Positions 52,963 to 63,153 of a stretch of 64,000 nucleotides of DNA are shown here, piece after piece (the first letter of the stretch is position 1; each line of letters begins with the position of its first letter). Source of the DNA: Strigamia acuminata (lineage: Eukaryota; Arthropoda; Chilopoda; Geophilomorpha; Linotaeniidae); the NCBI GenBank assembly GCA_949358305.1, contig OX442314.1, forward strand, positions 54,815,369 to 54,879,368, given 5' to 3'. The position numbers and the translations under genes are program-made. Under the pieces are notes generated by a model that did not search any database, was not told where the DNA came from, and saw nothing but the letters and a program-made list of their open reading frames with translations.

Positions 52963-53716
52963 ACTAACCTTAAGCCTACAAATTAAAATTGTTTGTCATG
53001 TTCACAACTCTTAAATTCAAAATGGTTGCTGCTTTCTGTTTTTAATATTAGTGCATTTTAATATATTTTTATATGTTAAATAACATAAAAGTCTTAATTA
53101 TGTAATTAAAAAAGTTTTAAATCTTTTATCAATTCGTCTGTAATGGACGGATTCTGTACTAAATACTAATGACCGAAATTTTCCGAAATCAACCATTTCG
53201 ATTGAACAATTTTTTTTTTTTTTGCTAAAATTCTAATTGTTTAAAACTAACGAAACTTGTAAAACCTGTATTTTAAATTAAATGTAAAAACCACTTTTTG
53301 ATGCTCTTACAAGTTTGGTTCTATTAATCCTAATCCAAAATTTATTGCAATTCAGCTTTGTTTTGAAGATGTCGATTAGTATTAATCTTCCGCTTCAGTT
53401 CTTTACGTCAGATCTTCTAAAGACCGAGTTCATCTCACATTGCACTCAAAGTTTTGTTTAGTTGGCTCAGAAGACTGAAATTTTAGTAGAAGTACCGGTA
53501 ACCTAACTCTTTTTGTTCCCTTTATTAAATTTAGTTCAGGCAACAAAATCCTAAAACTTGTCTTTAGCTGAATGTTTAGTTGTCTCTCAGCCAACCAAAA
53601 ATCAACCAAATCTGATACACGCACATAAAAGAGTCTTGAAGATTGATTATTTCATTATTCCTTGAAGATTCTTCACAGCCTAGTTCTCTTGATCTTCATC
53701 TCTCGTTACAATTACA

Positions 53717-53977
53717 ATGACGTCAGTTTTTTCCAACGAAATCGTTCCGATCGTCCACAACGGCAAATACGTGGCCAACACGGCAGAATCGAAACCGGAT
53801 TTGCTCGACATGAATAATGTTTCGTCGCCCGCTAAAAGCGCGATAATTAATTTCATCGAAACCAACTACAAAGTGGTATAGGAAGACGAACATTTCCAAA
53901 CGATTTTCAACCTGGCCGAATCGTGCAATCGAGGATGCACGAAAACCATCTACGGCGTCATGTGGAGAATTTTCTGA
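53717..53977 (+). pseudogene. Unknown frame interrupted by one TAG
   Basis: ATG 53717 opens 54 codons to TAG 53879-53881; the same frame continues 31 codons to TGA 53975-53977. The composition is coding-like and GC-richer than the flanks (NEIVPIVHNGKYVAN; AESCNRGCTKTIYG). No splice donor removes the TAG cleanly. No family was recognised. Confidence 0.4.
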
Positions 53978-54190
53978 AGAAATTGTGTCAAACTGTGACC
54001 AGCTGCCCCCGCAGGCTGATCACTCACCTGCGATACAAGGCACTCAGTGCAGCTCTCGTGTTTCTCGTGCGCAGGTGGAGCTGCGGATTGTTTGTTCCAC
54101 CAATCCGGACCCGGAAGTGCCCTTGCGGAAGTGGTCGGCCTTCTAGCCAGCAAGGCGAACGGTTGCTTCCACGACTCCTCTTCCGATTTA
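53960..54190 (-). repeat. Fragment homologous to the MITE at 33150-33390
   Basis: Read on the minus strand it matches the inside of the intronic element at 32927-33499 (GCAACCGTTCGC, CGCAGCTCCACCTG, GTGATCAG, GGGCAGCTGGTCACA). No terminal repeats are visible here. A stranded piece of the same DNA transposon family. Confidence 0.6.
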
Positions 54191-54632
54191 CTTTTTCAAT
54201 TTATTTAGGTAAGTAGATTTAAAATTTGCAGTTCATAATTGCGTCTGGCCTTCATGTTCAGGTTTTAGCAAATTCAAATGGTTATTTTTAATTTCAGCAG
54301 TTACTTGCGCGAGTTGCTTTCTATATTTTTATAGATAGACAAAAGGGACGTCAAAATAGTGTTTCCGTGAACAGAGAGACATTTGCTTTTGCCAATGAAC
54401 GTGTAAATCTAGTACTTAAGGAGAAAATTTGGAAAAAATAAAAAGCGAAATTGTGTAGTGCGCATTCCACATGAGAGTGCATCCTGGTGTCGACATTTTA
54501 TAGCTGTAGATTTAAGATTTAGATGGGAATATTTATTGTAAATTGCGAGTGCATTTTATTTCTTCGAATTTAATTTTTGCAGTAATTAATTACATACAAT
54601 CAGTCAAAAAGAATAAATCCGAAAGATTGGTC

Positions 54633-54800
54633 GATTAGTGTTGGGACTAGCTGTTCACCCGCCGTTCACCCGCAAACCAAACCAAACCAAAATCAAACCC
54701 AACAAAACCAAACGTCAATGCAGCGATCACCAACACCCCCGCAAACACTCGCCATCACCACACAAACGGCCAGAACCTCAGCCGCGCCGGCCGAATCCGC
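54633..54800. repeat. C-rich dispersed repeat, copy 2
   Basis: Shares GACTAGCTGTTCACCCGC and following AC-rich motifs with 1324-1760. Confidence 0.55.
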
Positions 54801-54834
54801 TCGTTCCTTATCCGCTTTAAATTACTCCCTTATC

Positions 54835-55030
54835 CGCGTCGTGTTCGTTCCCGCGCCAAATTTAAAAATAAATTAAAATAGGAAATAAAATTAATGCATC
54901 CGAAGTTCTGCGACGTTCCTAATCCGCGTCGTTTTAAATCCTCGCCGATCCTCGCCGTTCCGAATCCGCGTCGTATTAAATCCTCGCCGATCCTCGACGT
55001 TCCGAATCCGCGTCCAATCAAAATCCGCGC
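54835..55030. repeat. GC-rich degenerate tandem repeat
   Basis: Three to four units of about 47 bases around TCCGCGTCGT and TTAAATCCTCGCCGATCCTCG. Non-coding; stands out by CpG content. Confidence 0.65.
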
Positions 55031-55039
55031 TGTTGTATA

Positions 55040-55129
55040 ACCCCCAACAGCACCGTAACGTTTCATGAACGTTCCGTTAACATAGCGTAATGCTCATGAA
55101 ACGTTACGGTACTGCTGGGGGTATATAAA
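55040..55129 (+). promoter_or_regulatory. Hairpin plus TATA promoter of the FLYWCH-like gene
   Basis: Inverted arms of 29 bases with two mismatches (55040-55068 and 55094-55122; ACCCCCA...TTTCATGA) run straight into TATATAAA (55122-55129). The ATG lies 59 bases after the TATA box. The hairpin may be the end of a mobile element that supplies the promoter. Confidence 0.6.
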
Positions 55130-55180
55130 GAGACTTGGCATGGTAAATAAAATATTCGAGTTCATTTGTTAGCAGTGACA

Positions 55181-55753
55181 ATGACTTCCGTTCTAACAAA
55201 GGTGCCAATTATGTCCGTTGTTCCGAGTAAACAGTGGTACGATGCTGCTAAGTTCATTTATCGTGAGGACAAGCCATCTGCTGCCGACCCCAACATTATG
55301 TGCATGAGGTGCATTCAGCCTAACTGCCACAGCAGAGGAAGAATGAATGTAACCAGCCATAGCTTCGAATTGTGTACGCCGCACACGCATGGAACTACTC
55401 CACTGAACGTGAATATTAAGCTTTTCACGTACGAACTTGCGCAGAATTGTCGTAGGTTGAACCCGTCCGCACCTCGCAAACCGGAATACAATAAGTTGTG
55501 CCTTAAATTTCCCGATGTGGCATTGGCACGTCCCTTCCAATCCTTTAAGTCAATTCTAAGCCGGCATTGCAAGAAGGACACACCAAACCTAGATTCGCTA
55601 AACAGTTTCTATGCCTTCTTTGAAGCACAGAAGGCTGTCACCGTAGATGACCGACTTTCTTTTCTGTATGATTGCACTTTGGTTGGTGAAGACAGGTCGG
55701 TTTCTGTGGTGTTTTTGAATCGAGAGTTATGCAGAGAACTGATAGCCGTTTAG
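55181..55753 (+). CDS. FLYWCH-like zinc-finger protein
   Basis: 190 residues, single exon (an in-frame ATG at 55166 is an alternative). Residues 18-75 have the FLYWCH layout: aromatic YDAAKFIY start, MCMRC-x4-C and CTPHTHG (C-C-H-H), a fold used by MULE/Helitron-associated DNA-binding proteins and by host regulators. The rest is helical with no second domain; it ends FLNRELCRELIAV. It converges on the Helitron helicase and overlaps its 3' tail antisense by about 115 bases, where helicase similarity has already ended. It may be cargo of the Helitron or the gene into which it inserted. Intact, with its own TATA. Confidence 0.55.
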   Translation: MTSVLTKVPIMSVVPSKQWYDAAKFIYREDKPSAADPNIMCMRCIQPNCHSRGRMNVTSHSFELCTPHTHGTTPLNVNIKLFTYELAQNCRRLNPSAPRKPEYNKLCLKFPDVALARPFQSFKSILSRHCKKDTPNLDSLNSFYAFFEAQKAVTVDDRLSFLYDCTLVGEDRSVSVVFLNRELCRELIAV

Positions 55754-58130
55754 AAAATTGAACCTTGTCGATTCCCGCCCTCATGTTCTCAGTCAATTTA
55801 ATGGTCTTAAACACCGACCACTTTTCCCATCGTTTGACACTCATTTCGATCAGATCTGTTTTGGTGCCATTTACCTTCACGGGCAAAACTTGTCGAAAAT
55901 CACTGCCAAGCACCATTATTTTTCCTCCGAATGGCAATTGGGATAACTGCAACGACTCCGACTCCATGAGGTCACGGAACATGCGGTCAATTGCTGCCAA
56001 AGCATAATTCGGGGCCATCGGTGCTTTGTCCCACACGATCATTTTGGCATCTCTCAACACCTGAGCATCCGTAGACTGGGCGGAAATGGCACACACCGAA
56101 TTCTGGTTCAACTTTAGCGGTAACCTGAATCGGGAATGTACGGTACGACCGCCGAGCAACAGAGTGGCCGCTATTCCGGTAAAAGCGACCGCAATCACAG
56201 CTATGCGTTGCGCCTTCAAATGGTGTATGAGCGTATTATACATGAAGGTTTTGCCAGTACCGCCGGGTCCGTCTACAAAGAAACACCTCTGCGAACGCAA
56301 GTCGTGATCGGGCAGTCCGACCGCATGCATGATTGCCTCGTAGGCAGAGCGTTGGTCTGCATTAAACCTTGCAGTAGATGATATGGCCAATTCTAGTTCG
56401 CGTTGAACATCTACCGTTTCAAATTCAAAAATGGCATCGGCGGGTGGTTCGGGCATCTGATAATACTTCCAATCATGATTAGCTGCTCGAAATTGGTGGT
56501 CCATCCAGCTCAACACTTTGCCCTCTGCTATTAGAACACTATCTCCACGGCAGACGTGATCTTCGCACAAATCACTTTTGAATAAATTCCAAAGGCCAGT
56601 GGCGTCCGCAATGTCGGCAAACATGATTATTCCGCAAAAAAATACCCGTATTTGGGGTGCCATGTGCGTTAACACGACGTCATGCATTGCAGCAATCCAC
56701 TGATCGTCATGGTTGGGTCGCAACAATCCTCTCAATCTAGCCGCAGCTTGGAACGTGTCTGCAACTACGTTATTGAAGGTTCGCAAATCTTCGTAACTTT
56801 TTGCACCGGGCACGTGAAGTAAAAGTACACGCAGGTAGAACTTTTCGGCTTGTTTGGGGGACACATTATACATCCGCGTAATGACTTTATCGCCGCCTCT
56901 CTTCCTGAAAGTCCACCTATAATCTTTTTCATTCCACACAAAGTGATTGGGAATTTGGTGGTAACAAAACTCGCGGGCTCGCTCATCCACTCGATTAAGC
57001 TCAAACCATCCCATTAATTTGGTGTTCCTTTCTGCCGCATTGAGCAGGCCTCGTGTTTCCTGGCCTTCTTTAAAGTAAACGGTTTGCTCCATGGGCAGAT
57101 GTATGGGCATGCAATAAACGGTGTGGGATCTTTCCTGCAACGGAAATTCCAGTAATCGCCAATTGGCCTCTATTGCAGAAACGTATCTGGTATTCAGGTA
57201 GTTTTTCACCTCATCTAGTACGACCGTGGTGCCATCGCGAGACATTTCAATGTTGGCACTGTCGTGACCCTTGTGGATGTACTTGAAGATGTATTTGACG
57301 CTTCCCACCGATCCACAAGCCTCGTGATTAATGTGCGCATCGTATCTTTTTGTCATGTACCGATTGTAAGGCACGACCCAACCGTTGTCGTTTTGTTTTG
57401 TAGTGAACGCGACCGTCATTGCGGCGTCGGTAGTGGGGGTATCCGTTATCGTTTAGCTCAGTCTCTTCTTGCCATGGTTTTGGGAATCCCTTTGAGCATT
57501 CCATTAATCCTTCTGCATTTTTTTTCATGCACGCGGAATTTGGAAACTGATTCCCACAGGGCCCGTGACACATTCTGTCTATGACAGTTTCGTATAATTT
57601 TTTGTCACAGTCGGGGTCTGGAATTTCGGCACTGAACATGGCGTCGATGTCTTTGACCGAACGGATTTTGTCCTCCGATCTCATAATTAGCAAAATGTGC
57701 GCATGCGGCAAGCCTCGCTTCTGAAATTCGATCACGTAGACGTAAGCTATTACGACACCGAGAATGTGACGTTTGAGAATGTCGTCCATAAATGCTTTTA
57801 GTTTAAGTTTGAAAACTCGGCAAACCAGGCTGTTTGTTTTGGGAATAAATTTTCAGTGATGCCCTTCCAACCTGGATTGCAGGTGAATGTTATAAACAGG
57901 TCTGGCTTGCCACACTTTCGGACAATGGCCATGGCGTCCTGATAGCTCTGTTGCATAGCTCGGGGACCTCCTATAAACGATGAGGGCAAGATTTTAACTG
58001 TGCCCACCTTCTTGGGCGCGGTCGCGTCGGCGTTGGCGTGTTTCATAACGAAATCGTGCAGACCGACGTACAGCCTTGGACATAAAAAACGTCCCAGTCC
58101 AGCTTGAGCTCGGGCACCAGAATGAGCAGT
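55638..58130 (-). pseudogene. Degenerate Helitron Rep-helicase
   Basis: Helitrons move by a rolling-circle Rep nuclease fused to a Pif1 helicase. Three frames in order make one protein with at least two breaks: 57798-58130 (Rep; LFITFTCNPGW), 57328-57835 (HUH motif in RGLPHAH; Cys-rich CHGPCG), and 55638-57419 (Tyr motif YIFKYIHKG, then helicase with Walker A GPGGTGKT). A deletion of about 16 bases near 57831 and a one-base shift near 57415 break the frame. The Walker B region reads VWDKAPM where the family has D-E, so ATPase function is also lost. Similarity ends near 55760; the Rep N-terminus and helicase C-terminus are missing. Confidence 0.9.
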
Positions 58131-58560
58131 TTCAATTCAAATCGCCAGATGGCGCAAAAAATCGTGGATTGTTTCTGACATCACAATGAAAAATTCCAAA
58201 CTAGGAAAGAGCAAGCCATCAGCAAACATGGCCGTTGTAGAACAATTCCCAAGTGCAAATGCACGTTTCAGATCAAAAGTCAAACAGCGACCAAGATGAG
58301 GCTGTTAATGAAATTAGGAAAACCATCACCAGTTGCCTCGCATTGTGCGGAGAAAATGCCGCGGAGAAAATCGTTTCCGATCTTCTCAAATTAACCGTAA
58401 TGTTATTTCAGTCTGTGACGATTCTACTTCTGGCTGAATAATTAGCCATTTAAAGAGATAAATCGGTTTAAACAAGACATTTCTAAATCTAGAAATAACC
58501 TAACCGAGATAAGCTACGAATCCGTGTGACTAATGGAAATACAACGAAATAATACAACTT
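58131..58560. other. No confident gene
   Basis: 58219-58441 contains overlapping short frames (ATG 58229; another open to TAA 58441 with NEIRKTITSCLALCGENAAEK) that look like a small gene with a frame break. No family was recognised. Confidence 0.3.
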
Positions 58561-59975
58561 ACGGTTTTGTGCGATATAATTACATGTTTATTAACATTAC
58601 AACTGGATTGGGGTTCTGGATGAGTGTAACGGCGGCTACACTGGTTGAGGATCCGGGCGATGCTGTTCGAGTGGTGCGGCTGACTTTGCGGCATCGTCAC
58701 AGTTAGCGCTACGGAGACGTATTCGGTCCGGTAGCTCGGATATCTATTTATACGAAGGGTCCTTCGTATTTTGGTCGGGAATATTCATTAGAATATTCCG
58801 TATTTAGATCAACAAAACATTATTAGTGTAATATAACAAATGAATTGTTATATTGTTATTCTATGGGCCGGGACAGTCACGACAGTCGAGGGGACCATCG
58901 CGGGAGTTGTTGAAGCTCCATCCGCCAGCATGCCTTACGACGACAAGATCTCGTGATCAGGCGCCGAGTATTTGTTTTCTGCGACAAGTCGCTTTCAGTG
59001 GTACCAGCCACTGGGTAAACAGTTCCTGGGGGACTACCAGATCGGCATTACCAATACCCGAGTGTTTGTTTAGCGCAAGGTATGAATGCAATTGCTCACG
59101 GGCCACCAACCCGGTGCGTCGCCTGTGAATAAGGCTTTTACCGACCTCGGACAAGTCTTGTCCACTTAACGGAAGGGCCAATGCACCGCATTGGAACCCT
59201 GGGAAAACAGTTTGCCCGTATTTGTTTGACGGGTTTGACTTCCCGTATATGTGCTCTGGCAGAGCATCTGACCTATGATCGGAGAATCTCGCAAATAGAT
59301 GCGACTATCACCGATCATATAATTTGATATTTGTTTAACGGTGTTAATCAATCCCGTGCATGGACGATATACTATGTCACCGTACGAAATCCTACTGCTC
59401 CTTAGAACAGCTGGCTAGCGCTACGGGACCATTTGGTTACCGGAGTTAGTCTTCCCGAAAGGGCCCTACAACAAGCAATAACGCGATAGTAATACTACAT
59501 ATCCATTGAGAGCTGAGGAGGCCTGATGTGTCGATAGGAAAGTGAGATCAAGCGATAACAGCATTTCAACTACAGACAATATAAACATATTCAAAATCAA
59601 GCCAAGGGGGTTGCGCTGGTGAAAACCAGAGCTTATATAGTTCTAGAGAACAATTAGATTAGCGATAGCCAATCAGACGTCAGAATCCATGGATTCGTGG
59701 ATCACTAGTCCGGACCTAATATTGAACTGGGTCCAGAAGAGTCCGATTGGTTCTCTTCAACAGGTAAGTAAAATAGGATATTGATTCGATAGAATCAATA
59801 TCTCAAGTAAATAATACTTTGTGGAGTTGAATAAAATACTGTATATTTTATTCACAATGTTTATATTAATTTATTAATATAACTCGTAACTTTATCGAGT
59901 TTAAACTGCGCGCGTTAGATAAACAGCGCCATCTAGTGTGAACATTGGCTAATACGGTTTTATAACCGTCACAAG
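58561..59975. repeat. Non-coding repeat, possible long LTR (minus)
   Basis: On the minus strand it begins TGTGACGGTTATAAAACCG, has TATATAAG near 59633-59640 and AATAAA near 58590 close to its far end, a layout like a long LTR. The right half is GC-richer with hairpins (GCCAATGCACCGCATTGG at 59175-59195; ATATTGATTC-GATA-GAATCAATAT at 59776-59800). No open frame of note, no target duplication identified. Confidence 0.35.
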
Positions 59976-60029
59976 TCTTTCAGTTGTTGACTTTGAATTT
60001 CTTTTCATTTCTATTCCACATTTTCACCA

Positions 60030-61103
60030 CCGTAATCGATCACAAACTCGAATTCCACGATCCGCATCGTTTTGCCGACGTTTTCAACGGACTTCATCAA
60101 GCAAGTGCCGAAACAAAGTGATTTTTTGGGTTTTTTGGTTTTGTTTTGTGTGGAAAATGTTTAAATAAATTTTTTGTTTTTAGTTTTAATGATTTGAATT
60201 CGATTAGTGTTGAAGTGGATAGTGTCGCGTCTTCGCCGGGAGTGACTAAAGTAATTAATCTGGCATTTGAAATTGTTATATGAATGAGGAAATTTTGTGA
60301 TTTATTGTTTTTTAAGCGGAATTGTGGCTAAATTGGACTAAATTTCATTGAAATTTATCAAAAGTTAGTCAAATTATGTCGTAATTCATCTAAAACTAGT
60401 CAAATTATGCCGTAATTTATCAAATTTTAATCAAATTATGCCATAATTTACCAAAATTTAGTCAAATTATGCCAAAATTCATGAAAATGTAGTCAAATTA
60501 TGTCGTAATTTATTAAAAATTAGTCAAAATTAATTGAAATTTATCAAAATTTAACGAAATTTAACGAAATTCGTCAATTTTCTCAGATACTGACAAAATT
60601 GCTCAGAAAATTTGCCAATATTGAACAAAAAATGCTCAAATTTATCGCAATTTTTAAACTGTTGATCGATTTTACAGAAATATCCGGGTGAAGAAGTGAC
60701 TGTCGATTCCCTAAAGAAGATGCTGGCGGAACCTCGATCCACCAGAATCCAAGCTGAAGAAGAATGACGAAAGCCACCTTCGAGGAACTCATGACTTGCA
60801 AAGAATGCAAAGTGAGTCCGACATCATTTGTTTTCACGATTTTCAAATCTCACCATCCAAATCAATTTAATTTTCCAGACCGAAATGCTACACAACAAGT
60901 TGAACGAAATATTCAGCCAACTGCTGCCGGACAACCGCATTTCCGGCAGGTTTTGATTTGTTAGGAAATTCTAAGGAATGGAATCTTTGCCGTTTCGGAC
61001 CTGTGCGATCGGTCATCGTGACGGAGTTGCAGTTCAATTTATCCGCGCCCAGCAGAGAATTATTCAACTACATGAGGATTATTTGAAACATCACAAACTT
61101 AAA
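60030..61103 (+). pseudogene. Decayed multi-exon gene of unknown family
   Basis: Exon-like blocks with GT-AG ends: to 60117 (TTVIDHKLEFHDPHRFADVF), 60184-60250, 60678-60811, 60879-60949, 60962-61103. The first two join in phase. The third needs a one- or two-base shift (stop at TGA 60765) to continue into TFEELMTCKECK, and the last needs another to reach QFIRAQQRIIQLHEDYLKHH. The composition is that of a helical cytoplasmic protein. The breaks suggest a pseudogene; unseen alternative splice sites are possible. Confidence 0.45.
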
Positions 61104-61645
61104 GTAAAAAATTTACTAGGAAGATAATTTATACGCAAAATCTGTATTTTTTATTTTCTATTTTTCAAACATTTCAATCAATAAACATATTTTTTAAACT
61201 AAAAATGAATTATTTTGAATCAGTAAATGAATAAATTAATGTTTTTGGCCAGAAAAGAATTTTTTAAACAAGAAACAAATTTTTGGGCCTAAAATAATTT
61301 TTTTTGGGCCTAATATAAATAATTTTGTCATTGTGACAAAATAGGAATAGAATTAATAGATTTAATTTGAGACATAATAATACTGTTAAACAAAGACAAA
61401 CTGTTAACCGTGAGCAGGGAATAAAGGAAAGTTGAGTTGAAAGAAAAGAGTTTTACTTAAACGAACACACAGATCAGCTGTGATGGCTGATAACAATACA
61501 AGCAACAAGCTCGAGAGAGCTTTCTTATAAACGTAACAACTGACAAGTTATCATCACTTAATCATAACACAAACAATTTAAATAACTAATAAATAATAGA
61601 AATAAATGTGTATAAATAATACAAATAAATGTGTAATATCTTCCA
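61104..61645. other. No gene recognised
   Basis: AT-rich DNA; it may contain the 3' flank of the Tc1-like element. No terminal inverted repeat identified. Confidence 0.35.
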
Positions 61646-62619
61646 TTAATATCCAGTCCAGTGCCCATTTAAGTCAATTACTTTTTGTAATCTTCTGGGC
61701 ATGGACTGGATAATTGTTGGCACCAAGTTCTGGTTTGCCGCTAATTCTCCCCAAGTTTGTTGAATTTGCTCCCATAGTTCCTCTGGGTTTCTTGCAATTG
61801 GCTGCAAATAAGTATTTTATATCATTATATTATTTTTTTTTAAATTTTTAATCAATTATTACTTTTTTTTGCAGATGGTGTTTTAAATTTGCCCATATAT
61901 TCTCAATTGGGTTGAGATCAGCTGCCTTCGCCGGCCAATCGAGCAATTCCGCATGCAGGTTTATTGCCAGCCACTGCCTGGTGATGTTGGCTGTGTGTGG
62001 CGGCGCCCTGTCATGCTGGAAAGCCCACGGTTCATCACCGAACCGGCGTTGGCAGCTTGGCAGCATAGTCGTCTCCAGGACCTCCACGTATGATGCGGCG
62101 GTCAGGTGGCCTGTCAGACGGCAGATTTCTCCAAGACCACGTTGCAACATCCAGCCCCAGACATTGATACTAAAGCGTCCACTGTGTATCTGTAATAAGT
62201 GTGTAATTTTTATTAAATTTTGAAATTAATGTTAAATATATTTCAACAGCTAATCTTACTTTTGTTCGAATGAAAGCCGGATTGAACCTGTCTCCTACTG
62301 GACGTCGCACATGGACCTGACCATTGCCGCCAACCCCCACCGAACTTTCATCGGAGAAGACCACATTCTGCCAGTCCCGCTGCAGGTTGGCTTCAGCGAA
62401 TTGAACCCTTGCTGCACGGTGCACATCAGAAAGTAAATCTTTTTGTGCAGCTATGCAGCCATTCAATCCGCCTTCGCACAACCTCCTGCGCACAGTCCTT
62501 GAGGACACTGGCAGATCGAGGTCACTCCGAATCTCTGAGGAACTGGAGAACTGTAGCTGTGTGGCGCAAAAATATCGCCGAAATAGGCGATAGGAAGCGT
62601 AAAACTGAGTCAAACGCAC
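61646..62619 (-). pseudogene. Tc1-like transposase with two introns, N-terminus missing
   Basis: Exons 62260-62619, 61863-62189, 61801-61646 join in phase through two introns of 70 and 61 bases with GT-AG ends; about 280 codons. The DDE core is complete in order: VVFSDESS (first D), FQHDRAPPHTA (second D), LNPIENIW (E, about 35 residues on), and the C-terminal SMPRRLQKVI block typical of Tc1. The N-terminus begins in the second half of the DNA-binding domain (TVRRRLCEGGL); the first helix-turn-helix is not found, as an LTR lies directly upstream. Spliceosomal introns in a Tc1 gene are uncommon; they may mark a domesticated lineage or an older family. It could be functional only if 5' exons exist elsewhere. 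Confidence 0.7.
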
Positions 62620-62708
62620 TTCTAAGTGCGGACAAATGCGCGTGATGCGCGTACGCGAGTTTGAGCGGACTTACGATCAAATTCGCGTGCACTACACTTA
62701 TAGAAACG

Positions 62709-63104
62709 TGTAGTGCCGAACTAAATACAATAGTTAACCAAAAATATAACATTTATTAAGAGAAAACTTACATAATGGGTCCAGAATCACTGGACAAACA
62801 CAAGGAAACACACTACCCGTGTGAGCGGCCATTTGTAATGTGCCAGAGACATCTGGTGGCCGAAAATAGAAACAATAAGTAGAAATACACACAGAATAGA
62901 GGATGCATGATGCCAGATGGATAAGACACGTCTAAAAGGCATCATGCATTCCCTTTACATAGAAACTAAGGAAAAACATAAGAAACAATACTAAATTACC
63001 CCGAATAAGAAAAGATAACCGATGGATAATAAAATAAACATTTCAAAGTCATTTCACATCGAAAAACGATTTAAATAACTCAAAAGTGGTTCCAAAGTCT
63101 AACA
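62709..63104 (-). mobile_element. Candidate 3' LTR of the second Copia
   Basis: The Copia reading frame at 63154 is followed on the minus strand by a polypurine-like GAAGGAGGGAA and then TGTTAGAC (63104), the expected LTR start. AATAAA occurs near 62750 and the LTR may end at CACTACA (62709). The 5' LTR lies outside the window, so length and ends are not confirmed. Confidence 0.5.
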
Positions 63105-63153
63105 ATTCCCTCCTTCGATGTAAAATGTCGGTGCTAAACAATCGAAAAAAAAG

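Larger units (their letters stand above)
51800..53400. repeat. Duplicated zinc-finger gene block, copy 3
   Basis: Homologous to 24350-26070 from about 450 bases upstream of the gene to about 430 bases downstream, same order throughout. Confidence 0.8.
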
